A DNA stretch of 64,000 nt from Mermis nigrescens (GCA_036768485.1 JAVLUZ010000725.1:62001-126000); one strand, 5' to 3'. Counted from the stretch's first letter, positions 44,693 to 57,691 are shown. Notes: generated by a model not told the origin, from the sequence alone. Numbers and translations are program-made.

Positions 44693-47600
44693 ACACTACT
44701 TTTAATTAGCGTGATTTCAGTACATCAGTCAGTAAACACAATCAGTAACATGCCACAATAATGACAACAGTCCAAGAACGCGGAAAACAATATTGTTCTT
44801 AACATCAGCATTATCCTTTTTAAACAAGACAACCTTATTGACACCATCCATTTTCAAATTAAAACTGCATTAAGTTATTTCTTCTTAATGTGCAGTTCAC
44901 TTATAATCAAGCACAAAAATTTAACCAACGAATTCACATTGCAAATCCTCACTCAATCAATACACAAGCACAATGTGTTGTGACTTTTGAAATTGAAAAC
45001 ACCCAATTTTCAATTTTCAAATTGAAAATTGGATCAATTTTCAAATTGAAAATTGGGTCAATTTTCAAATTGAAAATTGGGTGTTTGAATTTGCGATGAA
45101 GAAAATAATCAAAAGATAGTCACTTGGTTTATTTAAGCCGAGTAATAAAATAACGACCGTCCACCAATTCCAAACTAAACGCAACTAATCTGATCACTAT
45201 GAAAAAGTTTTGAAAAATGAGCTTGCTAAGCGAGAGTTCTAAACCAAGAGAAACTTAAAGTTAAAACCTACCATTAAATTATGAGAGAATTATAAAAGAT
45301 TTTAAACTTCAAGAAAATGGAAAAGGCGGGGATGTTGGTAAATTAGAAGGCAAAGATTTTCGGCAAAAAATTCAAAAACTTCACGCAAATATCAAATGTA
45401 AGGGACACTAACGCTTTGATTTGGTAGTAAAATAAATTTGTAGTATAGACTACATATTAACAACAAATGAATAGTGCAAACTTTACACAACTACTAGGTG
45501 TAGAGAATACTAACAGTTTACGGCTTATTAATGTACATGATTACAATAAAGCTGTATATCTTTGTCGACATCTGTGCACAGTAGTGTGATTGCTGGTTCA
45601 TTTTAAACCACTTTTGCAGGCAATTTACATCAATTAAACGATAGCTCTCCATGTGCAAGATTTTGTGAAACATATTATAAACACGGCTAAGAAAGATTTA
45701 ACTTTAATGCAACCCATTTAAGACAAAATTACATCTCTTCAATGATCTAAGGACACTTGAACATAATTTTTAAATCACTTTAGATTACTTTTGAGGGTAA
45801 ACAAACTCACTTAATTGATGTCTCACATATGAATCCTTGAAAATTTCTTGACTTCAGTTACAAAGTCTCTGCAAGTCTATCGAATTAGGTTAACACGTAA
45901 CGTAAACTTTACACAAACACATAGCGTAAAGAATATTTTAGTCGGATTCGTAATTTTGATATTGCTCCGATATTTCTTTCAACATTTATGGAAAAATGAG
46001 TCTCCATAATGTTTTAAAGACATATAAACATTAGGTTTAAACCACTTTGCAATACTGCTGAGTGTAAGCAAGCGCGCCCAATTGACGTATATATTTCATT
46101 CTCTGTAAATTTTTATATCTCAGGAAAAATTTCGATTTTTGCAATGCTATAGAACAAAGGCTAACATGCAGTGTAAAAAATTACTCGGATATTATGATCA
46201 ACATTCATGAAAAAATTATGTCTCTACAATGGTCTGAGGACATATAAACAATGAATGTAAACTACTTTACATCACTGTTGGATGTAAACAAACGCGCCTA
46301 CGTGACGTCTCACATTTGATCCTTTGAAAACTTCTAGGCTCCAAGAAAAAATTAGGTTTCAGGAATGCTCAAAAAACGAAGATAAATATATATGTAGTGT
46401 AAACTTCATGTAAACACCTAGTGTAAAGAAGATTTTAGTCAGATTCGTAATTTTGATATTGTTCCGATATTACGATTAATATTTATGAAAAAATTAAATC
46501 TACATAATGTTCTATGGGCAAACTAACAATTGGTGTAAACTACTTTACAACACCGTAGAGTGTAAACATATGCGCCAGACTGGCATATCAAATTTGATTC
46601 CTGGTCCATTTCTAGACTTGATAAACGTGTCCCTGACTCGTAACCGGAGAAGCAGGCAGAAAAAACAAGACAGAAACGCATTTAAAACTCCAAATTTTTG
46701 ACTTTACACTCGCTAAATATTAATGTATAGACAATTTGCTTTGACATGCACCCGATATAAAGCACTTTATTTTTATTCTATTAGACTTATCCCGACTTCT
46801 GGACGGAGAAAGTGGCGAACAAAAAACGCAACAAAAACGTATTTTCCATCATTTAGAACACTGTAAACTTTAAAATTCCGTACCGAACTCCCCATTGAGT
46901 TTAAAGAAATTCGGTTTGGTACAATTTGTAGCTTTTAAATCGTAGTACATTCCTGTGTGCCAAAATTCTGTTGCAAAAATTATTTGGCATGATTTATCAA
47001 TCAAACTTCGGAAAAACGTGTTTTTTAGCCCATTTTTTACCTCTGATTTCGAACTTTACACCCCCATAAATAACTCAATATTGCGTTTTTTTAAATGCGG
47101 TTTGCTGCGATGTTTAGCCCCTGTGAGGCACTTTATTAATGCTGTCTTCGATTTGCACTGACTCATAAGCGGAAAAATTTGGCAGAGAAATCTTAGTTAA
47201 AATCCGTTTTTTTACACCATCCACTAGAGTGTAAACTTTAAACCCCAGGATCTAACTCACCATAGAGCATAGAAAACTTTGCTTATATGCAGAATGTAGC
47301 CCTTGATCCGCTCTACATTTCTGTCAGAAAACATTTTAAAAACCTCATAACCGGAGTTAGTATCGGACATAGGAAGGTTGAAAACTCGACCAAAAAGTGC
47401 TTTTTCACCCCAGATTTTCGCACCTCTTTACACTGCCGTTCGATAAATAATGCGAATTTCAAAAAACAAAAAAAGTGTCATCTGTAGAATTCATCCCTCT
47501 ATTATCCTATTCTGTTCAATCCTTCGAGTCATCAATACTCAGTTGTCCACATGCCGCAGTAAAAGGTCCCAAAATTTGTCCTATGTTATAACGTTACACA

Positions 47601-47787
47601 AAAACTTTACACCTTCTTTACACAGTCACTTTTGAGTTTCAAGAAAAACAAAAAAACACGGGCAGCGAATTTTTTTATTATCTTTCTTTTAAAAAAAACC
47701 GCACCTTCCAGAAAAGGTCCCGTTATAGCTGTAGGGGGGGGGTGCCCAGGTGTTGGGGGTACCCAAGTATATTATGAGGTAACGCGC
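44693..47787 (-). repeat. Long TTTACAC-family repeat, outer part, inverted
   Basis: Reverse-complement match to 8423-10617 and 49403-51240, including ttgtcttgtttaaa, ggcgcgtttgtttacac-like phrases and the outer gggtacc / ctacagctataac end. Degenerate internal units of about 250 bp recur near 45905, 46150 and 46404. Confidence 0.78.
45001..45082. repeat. 24-bp palindromic tandem repeat
   Basis: About 3.4 copies of caattttcaaattgaaaatt with a short gggt spacer; each unit is itself a near-perfect palindrome, so the tract can form a cruciform. Confidence 0.85.
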
Positions 47788-47811
47788 TGACGCGCTACCT
47801 ATGATTATATA

Positions 47812-48074
47812 CATACGTGGGCAGCAAGAAAATTCTGAGGGGGGTGCAAGAGTTTTTGAAGGTCAAAAAATGGCCTTAAAAATGGTGGTATGGCGATAAA
47901 AACACCATTTTTCGACGTTTCTCATCAAGCACTATCCATTGGCATCAAAAAATTGCGGAAAAAAACGGAAAAAATTTTCAAAAATTGAATTCTGGGGGGG
48001 GTTATTTTGATTTCTGGGGGTATTTTGGTTTCTGGGGGTTGCATACCCCCGCAAACCCCCCACGCCCAGGTGTG
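47812..48074 (-). mobile_element. hAT-like GGGCGGC-family MITE
   Basis: It starts CATACGTGGGCAGC and ends CGCCCAGGTGTG with the usual conserved core inverted. The target duplication is not recognisable (attatata against aacacttg), perhaps because of a rearrangement at the composite border. Confidence 0.75.
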
Positions 48075-48075
48075 A

Positions 48076-48157
48076 ACACTTGTATAATCGCAATCTGTCA
48101 ATTTATTGTCGGACGTCGTTTTTAAAATTTATGCCCAAAGCTGTGTGAAACAGACTG
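48076..48157 (+). mobile_element. Right half of a split TAGTCTGTTTCA MITE
   Basis: It reads aatcgcaatctgtcaattta through tttatgcccaaagctgtg to gaaacagact, matching the right part of 29569-29740. It continues the half at 43855-43925. Confidence 0.75.
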
Positions 48158-48470
48158 GGAGATTACAAAACATTAGGTAGGTAGGTAGATGACCATTGAA
48201 ATATTTGTTTTCTTAATCCTTGTTTGCCACCTATATTCTTGAACGTTGAGCTTCTCTGATTGTGATCCAGATATTCTGGAATTTTGTTATTTGCCGAAAA
48301 CTGAAAGGAATTCATGCAATTTTGAAACTTAATCTCGTAAATTTTGAAAGTTTTTATATAAATGAAAATTTTTTTAAATTTACATCTAAAAATGTAATGC
48401 ACGTGTTTTTCTATAGTTTGTTTCACAAAACCTTGTGCACTAAAATCAATTTTATACGATTAGTGAACAG

Positions 48471-48734
48471 CACACTAGGGCGTGAAGGGGGGTTTGGGGG
48501 GTATGCACCCCCCTTAAGAAACCAAAATACCCCAAAGAAATCAAAATACCCCCAGAATTCAATTTTTGAAGATTTTTTTCCCTTTTTTTCGCAATTTTTT
48601 AATGCCAATGGATAGTGCTTGATGAGACACGTCGAAAAATGGTGTTTTTACGCTATACCACCATTTTCAAGGCCATTTTTTAACCTTTGAAAAATCTTAC
48701 ACCCCCCCCAGAATTTCCTTGCTGCCCACGTATG
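48471..48734 (+). mobile_element. hAT-like GGGCGGC-family MITE
   Basis: The 264-bp element starts CACACTAGGGCGTGAAGG and ends GCTGCCCACGTATG. Flanks GTGAACAG and GTGAGCAG match at 7 of 8 (48463-48470, 48735-48742). Confidence 0.88.
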
Positions 48735-48742
48735 GTGAGCAG

Positions 48743-49402
48743 AGCAGGTACGAAATTCGTTTCTAGGTAGCTAACTGTAACACAAACTAGCTATGCTTAT
48801 TCATTGCTGTGCATAACATCGTAATTGTTGCTTCCGATTAAGTGAAAAATCGTTGGAAATGAGAGATCATCGTTCAAAAAATATTGATTACTTGCATACT
48901 TAGTCTTTTGACTTTGAAATAAAATAAATGAGTATTTAAATATGCATAATTTATTACAGTGCATTGATATGCAAGCATTTAATTCCCCAACTATTTTGCT
49001 TACATAGGTACCTACTTTGAAATGGTTGCAGAAAATATATAATAGGTATACATATGCACTACTTACCAAAAACATATCAAATACATATACCAAATATCAA
49101 AAATCTATCATATTTTAAATAAAAAATAGCGGAATATATTTTAAATAAAAAATAGCGAAATATCATATTTATATCATATTAAAATTAAGCTAACTATACC
49201 AATATCATATTTTAATTATTTTTGGGCTACCAAAATAACACTAGAACAAATCTACGTATCAAAACTTATAAATTACCTTCCTGTACTATACGGATCCACT
49301 GATTAGAATAAATTGGTGGTGGTGGCCTTGTCGAGACAGTGGCTTTGTTGGGACGGTGGCCATGTTGGGACGTTACCGCTGAAAGCACTTTGCCAATTCC
49401 GA
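48743..49402. other. Unique AT-rich spacer between the head-to-head repeats
   Basis: Contains short runs of aaataaaaaatagcg and atatcatattt repeats near 49110-49220 and, at 49314-49375, about three units of the 17-bp minisatellite (ggtggccttgtcgagac type). No coding signal. Confidence 0.5.
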
Positions 49403-51240
49403 AATATAATAAACTTGGGTACCCCTATCACCTGTGCACCCCCTACAGCTATAACAGGACACATCTAGAAGGTGCGGTTTTTTTAAAAGATAGATAATAA
49501 AAAAATTCGCTGCCCTTGTTTTTTTGTTTTTCTTGAAACTCAAAACTGGCTGTGTAAAGAAGGTGTAAAGTTTTTGTGTAACGTTATAACATAGGATAAA
49601 TTTTGGGAGGTTTTTTAGGCGGCATGTAGACAACTCAGTATTGACTCCTCAAATAAATTAATGGCACAGATTTGTAGAAGAAGGGATGCTCCAAAATGGC
49701 TTTTTTTGTTTGTTGAAATTCGCATTAGTTCTCGAATGGAAGTGTAAAGAGTGCGAAAATCTGGGGGTGAAAAAGCACATTTTGGTCGAGTTTTCAACTT
49801 GTTTATGTCTGATACTAACTCCGGTTATGCGTTTTTTTAGATGTTTTCTGACAGAAATGTAGAGCGGATCAAGGGCTACAATCTGCTTACAAGCAGACTT
49901 TTCTACGCTCAATAGGGAGTTAGGTCCTGGGGTTTAAAGTTTACACTCTAGTCGATGGTGTAAAAAACGGATTTTAACTAAGAATTCTCTGCCAGCTTTT
50001 TCCGCTTATGAGTCGGGCTAAAATGCGTATAACAGTAATCAAGCAGCTTCTAGGGGCTACACGTCGCAGCAAATTGCGTTCAAAAAAACGCAATATTGAG
50101 TTATTTATGGGGGTGTAAAGTTCGAAATCAGACGTGAAAAATGGGCGAAAAAACACGTTTTTCCCCAATTTTGATTGGTAAATCATATCAAATAATTTTT
50201 GCAACAGAATTTTTGCACATAGAAACGTACTACGACTTGAAAGCTACAAACTGTACCAAACCGAATTTCTTTACACTCAATGGGGAATACGGTACGGATT
50301 TTTAAAGTTTACAATGTTCTGAATGATGGAAAATATGTCTTTGTTTGGGTTTTGTTCGCCACTTTCTCCTTTCAGAAGTCAGGATAGGTCCAATAGAATA
50401 AAAATAAAGTGCCTTATATGGGGTGTATGTCATAGCGAACCGCGTATGTCTAAACCAATATTAAGCGAGTGTAAAGTCAAGAATGGGGTGCTTTAAACAG
50501 GTTTCTGTCTTGTTTCTTTCTGCCAGCTTCTCCGGTTATGAGTCAGGGACATGATTCTCAAGTCTGTAAATGAACCTGAAACCAAATTCGATACGCAATG
50601 TTGGCGCGTATGTTTACACTCAACAGTTCAGTAAAGTGGTTTAAACCAATGTTAATTTATCCTTACGACATTATGGAGACTTACTATTTTCATAAAAGTT
50701 GGTTGTAATATCGAAGCAATATTAAAATTACGATTCTGACTAAAATCGTTTTTACACTAGGTGTTAACATATCGTTTACACTACATATTAATCTTCGTTT
50801 TAGAGCCTTGCGGAAACCTAATTTTTTCCTTATGACTAGAAATTTTTAAGGAATCAAGTGTGAGAAGTCGGTTAGACGCATTTTTTCACAACAGTGGTGT
50901 AAACTCTTTTACACCTAATGTTAATTTGTCATCAGACCATTGTTGAGACGTGATGTCTTTATAAATGTTGATAGTAATATCCGCGTAATATCAGATTTAC
51001 GAATCCGACTAAAATCTTCTGTGCATTCTGTGTATGTAAGTAAACACTGCATATGAACTTTTGACCTAGAGCCTTGCAAAAACATAATATTTTTCTTAAA
51101 TTCAAAAAAACAATAAAATAGAATATGTATAGATAAAAGTATAGACCACACAAAAAGCGTAAAAAACGCGTTTTTGTGCAATGAGCAAATTTTTGACATG
51201 TTTTTGGTGGTTTTTGTAAAAGTTAGGGTGAAAATGCTAG
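49403..51240 (+). repeat. Long TTTACAC-family repeat, outer part, forward
   Basis: Same family and orientation as 8423-10617, and the mirror image of 44693-47787. The outer end reads aacttgggtacccctatcac. It shows the same series of gtgtaaag and cggttatg units. Confidence 0.78.
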
Positions 51241-51848
51241 ATCCAGTACCTACCTTGTCGTACCTACTACGTTAGTGCCTACCAACATTATTCATACACG
51301 CAATGTGATAAATATCATTTTAAAATTTACTGAAACAAGCACGCAATAACATGCAAGAAATTTTCCACATATGTATATGTATTTAGCTATCTTCAATCAT
51401 AGCGATTGGGCGAAAATCATTGCGCCCCGTTTGCTACGCAATCTACCCAATTGTAAAGAAATGTCCACTTGAACGACGCATGCATTTTACTTTGAAATGC
51501 GTGTTTCTTAGAGCCATTAGCCAGTGCATTGCTGCGGGCAGTCAACTTTATCGGACTAAATTAGAGTCAGCGAGAAGTAAAATGACAAAACGTGAGATTA
51601 TTTGTTGAAGTTGCATCATGGTCGAAGTAAGCAACGATCAGAAGCGATAAGTGAATTCCAGCTTGAGCACAGAAAATAATGCTGCTTCGAACTTCAGCTA
51701 AATAATATTGCAAACGCGCGGAGTCGGAATATAATTCATACATAATGCAAGTATAAATTGCTAAGATGGAAGCAGTACCTAATGACATTCGCTACAACAC
51801 TGACAAAGATAGGAATAACTACTATTTTTTGTTAACAAAAAGTTGGGT
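51241..51848. other. Unassigned unique sequence
   Basis: Not obviously repetitive, with overlapping open stretches on both strands (51420-51608 plus, 51567-51788 minus). Neither has a motif or convincing splice frame, so I call no gene. Confidence 0.35.
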
Positions 51849-53030
51849 ACTAGCAAGAAAAAATGAAATTTCCTAAACAAAAAAAAATGAAAGTAAGTAA
51901 ATCAAAGAAAAAACCTACCTGTGCCTAAAACTGCAAGATCTGCTAAAAATCAGACTTTTTCTAAGCAACGCAAAAATCGAAGTATATTCTGCGGCCTCTG
52001 AAAAAATAGGTGAACCTTCTCATATTGTCCACCATACAGTGGGCGGTTCCAAAATTCTGAGGGGGTTTTCAAATTGGAATATTGGCCTTAAAAATAGTGC
52101 TATGGCAAAGAAAACACCATTTTTGAACGTTTCTTGTCGAGCTCTATCTATTGGTACCTACCAAAAAACTCAAAAAGAGCAGAAAGATTTAAAAAATTGA
52201 ATTTTGGAGGTATTGTTGGGTATTTGCGTTTTCTTGTTGGGTATTTTGCCTTGGGGTGCATACTCCCCAAACCCCCTACGTCTAGGTATGGTGTCCAATG
52301 CTTAATATAAAGCTTATAAAATAAATCTCAAATCTGCGTTTTTGCTAATCACTTGCAACGTTAATTTATTCGATATTGTGGCTAGATAAATATTACAAAA
52401 AGTTATATCCTATGATTATTTGCGATACCGCAACGAAAGACTGTGATTTCTATATAATGCATGCGTCCATTCAGTACTCTTCTGGCGTTTAATCCCACCA
52501 GACCACCCGGATTTCATTCCTGCCCATGTAAACTGATAACCATTAGGCATGGGAGGTTAGGGATATGCACCAGTGTTCAATCGGAAACGTCAAAAATTGC
52601 CGTTTTTCCAACATACCATAATTACTATTTTTTGACCCAGAAAAATATTGCAACATGGCGCTGCGCTGCTCAGCTAAGGCGATATCTGCTTTTGCAGAGT
52701 GAGTGGTTCAGTTATCTAGCCCAATGTTTTATCTTTGTTCGACAGGATGCTGCTTTCTTCTGCAGGCCGCAGAATATACTTCGATTTTGGCGTTGCTTAG
52801 AAAAAGTCTGATTTTTAGCAGATCTTGCAGTTTTAGGCACAGGTAGGTTTTTTCTTTGATTTACTTAGTTTCATTTTTTCTTTGTTTAGGAAATTTCTGA
52901 GTTTTAGCAAATTTTGTGGCATTTGTAGATAGGAGCTTTTTCTAGTCCCCTCCTTTTACGTCCTTGATAATTCTTTGTTCCAAGTATATTCTACCTTTTT
53001 TGTTCCATCGGAGCATTTTTTCTTGCTAGT
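51849..53030 (+). mobile_element. ACTAGCAAAG-family inverted-repeat element with hAT-like insertion
   Basis: The left arm at 51849-52010 and the right arm at 52766-53030 share ctgctaaaaatcagactt, gcagaatatacttcgattt and the gctagt end. The right arm is longer because part of it is duplicated (52860-52930). A GGGCGGC-family MITE lies at 52033-52290. Confidence 0.78.
52033..52290 (-). mobile_element. hAT-like GGGCGGC-family MITE, nested
   Basis: It starts CATACAGTGGGCGG and ends CGTCTAGGTATG. Flanks TTGTCCAC and GTGTCCAA match at 6 of 8, so it is an older insertion. Confidence 0.75.
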
Positions 53031-55298
53031 GCATATATAATCATGCTGCATTATTGTATATCACTGTTATAGGAGGCCATCAAGTGCTAATTTTGACGTT
53101 TATAATGAAAGCGATGTACTAGACAAATAGATATCGTGAACTTTCAGTCCACAGTGCGCGCATAAGTCATAGGTCTGTCCAGTCCGATCCAAAAAAGACA
53201 ACAAATATGTATGTATATGTAGTTGTTTTAATATAATTGGCTTACGGAGTGCTGATGTTTGTGTATGACTGATGCTTACATTTGCACTGGAGACAGAAAT
53301 CGTATTTGAAAAATTTTGTGAATTGCGAGGACATCAAATAAGGAGAGTAGGAAAAATTTGTTTTCAGACTTCTGGTCCTGAGGGCACGTTCGTCCTCGTA
53401 CGACAAGACTGTGCTTATTTATTCCAACATAAAAAATTGGCGACTGAACTTCTATTATAGCTTTGTCAGTATTAGTCCGATTTAACTTAAATATATTTTC
53501 CATACTTTTTTTAACGTGTTTTTTATTCCGATAAATTTACTCAGAAGATATGCAGACCTTCTGGGATGTTTTATTCTTTTTCTAAAATCTTAATCTTCAC
53601 TGCAAAAATTAAAAAACGAATGTAAAAGTAAAAATTGTAAAAATAAAGATGATAAGTAGTAAAATTTTAGATGCGCTTCGAGAAATGCACTAAATTTATA
53701 TGCCAGTGCATTAATGCGCTATTTTTTAGCACATTTTTTATCAAAATTTCGAGTGGGAGTAGTTGACCACTTTTTAGACAAAATGTTTAATGACCTACTT
53801 TTTGTCAAAAAATGGCAGAAATTTTACAAAAAAGTTTTTGATCAATCTGCAGCAGAGTAAGAATCTTTAGGAATTTTTTTAGTCACAGGGGCGAATCCCA
53901 TGTCCCCTATTACATATTTGACTTTTTGTCTTTTGTGATGCTTTTTTGCTATTGGGAACCCTGCAAATATTCAAAGCAATCGCTCGGGATATTCATCCAA
54001 AGTGCTTGCAAGTCAGCAGCAAGGGGATTTCTCCGGACCCTTCCTGCATAACGCAAACCGTCTGTGCGTATGTTTTATGAATGAAGCAGAACATATTGAG
54101 GTCCAATATTCATGTATTTTTAGGGCAAATATTTTATATGAAAAGCGAGTTTTCAATCCAAAAGAGAAAATTTCGATAATTCATCAATCTTCTAATTTAA
54201 AATCCATTTAACCCATTTGAAGTTGATATATTTTTGCATTTAAATCCGAGTTGTAGGTACAACCATAGAAGCACAGCACGGAGAATCTGGGGGTCAGTCG
54301 GTTTGGGGGGTAGAAGACCAAAAATTAAGCTCTTTTGGGCCAAAATGACCTCAAAAAGTGGTCTAAGCATCAACGTTAAAACTACGTTTATTACATACTT
54401 TCTGGTCAATTTGAAGCACTTTTGAATAAATTTTTCACTTTTCATTCATTTTGGGCTTTCATTTTGCCTCATTTTCTCAGGAATTTTCACATTTTTCCTT
54501 GTCGGGCGACGTCACCTTCAAACCCCCTCCCCATATGCATGTCTGAGTACAACTATGTATGCAAAGGGGAACCCAGGCCGGTCTTAGGCCTATGCGAAGT
54601 GCTCGGCTGCACAGGGTCCCCAAAGGCCCTTGACACGCCAAGCAAGGACAAATTTATTGGATAACGGGCGATCCACAAAATCGTCTGAGCTTGCATTTTA
54701 CAACATTTTCATTCAACAAATAGACACTATTTTAATTGCCTTTTCTGTTTATGAGAATTCAATAAAATTTTGGCGCTTCCTGACAATTTTTAGTAGGTAC
54801 CTCTGTTTCGCATATGTTATTATTTGTTTTCACAACATATTCTTACAATAATCGACATCTAGCGGTAGTTATGCACAAACCAATAAAATTCGAAAACCAC
54901 GTAGATATGTATGAGAATCACAAGCTCGGGAGCAGGAGCGTGTGTTTAAGGGTTTGACCTAAAGTTATTGGCGAGGGATGAAAAATAGATCTTGTAATGT
55001 TCTAGCTATCGTTCACCGTAATCTTATGCTTTTCATCTTGATTAAATTTTTTAGATTAGTGGCAGCCTGGATGTAAGTTATATTTTTACCTCAGGAATTA
55101 TTTTTTACATCAAAAGGTCTCCAAGAAGAATCTGCAAATTCTTGAAGCGCATTTGCAGGCACGTCGCTGGCCGTCTTATTCTGGGGGGACCAGCACCAAT
55201 TTTGGGGGGTCCGGGGTACAAAAAGGCAAAAATAGCAAAACATAACTTTAAAAAGTCCTGTTTTTCCGGTTTTTTCTGAATTTTAGGGGGGCTCGGGC
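53031..55298. other. Intergenic with repeat fragments
   Basis: Mostly unassigned. A dispersed repeat fragment at about 54270-54550 (gagaatctgggggtc to ccccatatgcatgtctgag) resembles 61380-61520 and 62690-62850. A hAT-like GC-rich end occurs at 54572-54630 (ggccggtcttaggcctatg). No gene recognised. Confidence 0.4.
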
Positions 55299-55555
55299 CA
55301 TAGGTGGGCAGCACCGAAATTCTGGGGAGGGGGGGTTGAAAAATTTTCAAAGGTCAAAAATGGTCTCAAAAGTGGTTGTATGGCGAAAAAACACCATTTT
55401 TCGACGTTTCTCATCGAGCACTATCCAATGGCATAAAAAATCGCTAAAAAAACAAAAAAATTTCAAAATTTGAATTCTGGGGGTATCTTGATTTCCGGGG
55501 GGGTATTTCAACTTCTGGGGGTGCATATTCCCTGAAACCCCCACGCCCATATGTG
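55299..55555 (-). mobile_element. hAT-like GGGCGGC-family MITE
   Basis: It starts CATAGGTGGGCAGCACC and ends ACGCCCATATGTG. Flanks GCTCGGGC and GTCCGGAC match at only 5 of 8. Confidence 0.75.
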
Positions 55556-57691
55556 GTCCGGACCTCCCTGCCCCATTCCCCCGAGAGCTACGTACCTGAG
55601 CATTTGAAAGACAGTTGGAATTGATTTGCCACATTTTTGCGCTAAACAAGTCTGAAATGTTAGGCGCTTCGCGCCGGATTTATAATTTTGTTCATTTTTT
55701 GTCTCCTGAGCAGCAAAAATTGAAATCGAAGTAAGGCATTGTGAATATGTCAAAAAAATTTTTTAGGCGCCCCAAACGAAATTATTTATTTTCTGTATTG
55801 CTTTTTTACGCCTTGAAAACAATTGAGTATCTATTAAGCTAGTGAAAAAGTTTTTCAGAAGAGTTCGGGATTGGTTCAGAATATTAAAGCGTGGCTACTT
55901 TGAGCGATACGCTTTTTGAACGATTGGAATTAATTGTTTTCTTCTTAATTTTTTATTACCTTTTTCTCCAGTGTATAGAGCTCGCTAAGAAACACTCCAA
56001 AATAATAATATTTTTGCTTAGTTATCAAGACTATTTGCTTCGAAAGTTTCGTCCCCTGAACTCAAAAGGTCAGCGCCAGACATGTGTTCTGGAGGGGTCT
56101 TGACCCCCAGAATAGAAAAATGAAATTCTAAAAATTATCGGTGCTTCGCGGCAATGCTTCTGTGTGTATTAATATATTGCTCTGCACAAATACGGACAGT
56201 AATTCTTCTGTCTTCATAAATCTCAAAAATTTTTTTTACTCGAAATGTTTTCTACATAAGTTGATGAAATTTAAGCATTTTTTCGAGAAAAATTGTTGAA
56301 AATAATTTTAGACAAAAGTAGACAATTCAAAAAGGCGAAAATCGCTATTTGCACGTGAATACTGAATTTACACTAATTTTTGACTGTATGGGCAAAAGCT
56401 GGGGTGCCACCTTATTTTACGGAAATCCTGGATTCGTCATCTCGGATGAAAAAGATTACACAGATAAATTAATTTCGTATGCTGCTTCGAGCGTATACAT
56501 ACGGACAACACTTCTTAAAGTCTTTGGTCATGTTTTAGCCTGTGAACACATGGGCGTACGTACGCAGGGGGCAGGGGAACGACCCCTTAGTCAGAAAATA
56601 ATTTTGGGACGGTGTGATAACGCATGGAAGATAATGAAAATTATCATCTTTTTACCGAAAAATCTCAAAATTTTTGGCGCTTCGCGCTGTGGGATCGTTA
56701 TTTTATATTTGGCTATTGTATACTGGCGCGGCCTAAAAGAACGTCATTTTTTAAAGCGTATTGAGAGAAAACAAATTGTCCCCCTCAAAAAGTTTCAATT
56801 TTATGAGCTTAATAGATAGAGCATGTTCGGAAACGTCAGAGAATGCACTTTATTTTGTCTGCCGCCGAACATGTCCCGAAATATAGGGCCACCATTTTTC
56901 GGGCCCCCAAAAAATACTCCATACGTTCCTTTAATGTTCACATTCATTTTCAGCATTTTCTGCTGTCACTTAGACCAAGGGGCCCCGGGGGCTTATAGAT
57001 ATTTGCAAGGGGGTTCAGATTCTGAGGGTGTAAGCACTATTTTGAACCCCCACGCTCTTGTGCGATTAAGACATCTGCCTTTGACTTGAAAGGTGTAAGT
57101 TGGATCTCAACGGTATGTGCGGCTTTTTTCGAGCACTGTACACTAAATGGTCATTTTCATCAAATTTGGACATCAATAATGCCAAGCAGGGGCAGAAGAC
57201 AACTGGCGAACCCTGCAGCTCGGGAGGTGGATATTTTAGAAACGCCTTTTGTCGATTGGCTGAATTGTTTACATTTTTGAATCACCGTACCGTAAAAAAA
57301 TGTCAAGAATTTTGAGACAGACTATAGAGACTAACGTATAGGTACAAATGTACTTCTAAATCATTACCCATCGTTCATTTACTGAGTGTTTTTACTCTCA
57401 TTTGTTAATCTAATGGGGCGTGCTGCTAATGAACAGCATTTTTCTTGTAATTTTTGTTTCTGCTTAGGCGATATTACGAGGTTAATAAGCTGAAAATAGT
57501 CTTTTACATGTAATCTCGAATCAATCCAATATAAATTAGACAACAGGCGGCTTAGAAGCTCCATGAAAATGAAATAACAGGCCATCAAAATGAATTATCA
57601 TACGTTGACCATGCTCTACGTAGCATTGTTAATTAAAAAATTTTCGAATTCTGTGGTCACTAAAAATTTATTCAAAAACCGCTAATAAATG
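55556..57691. other. Intergenic with GGCGC-palindrome fragments
   Basis: Degraded hAT-like fragments carry GGCGCTTCGCGCC near 55662, a variant near 56145 and GGCGCTTCGCGCT near 56680. An open stretch at 56349-56819 runs through one of these palindromes and is therefore repeat-derived. No gene recognised. Confidence 0.4.

Noticed and set aside
51567..51788. A hydrophobic 73-residue minus-strand frame
   Set aside because: No motif, no supported splice sites and a competing frame on the other strand.
56349..56819. A 156-residue plus-strand frame
   Set aside because: It runs through a GGCGC-palindrome repeat fragment and has no recognisable domain.
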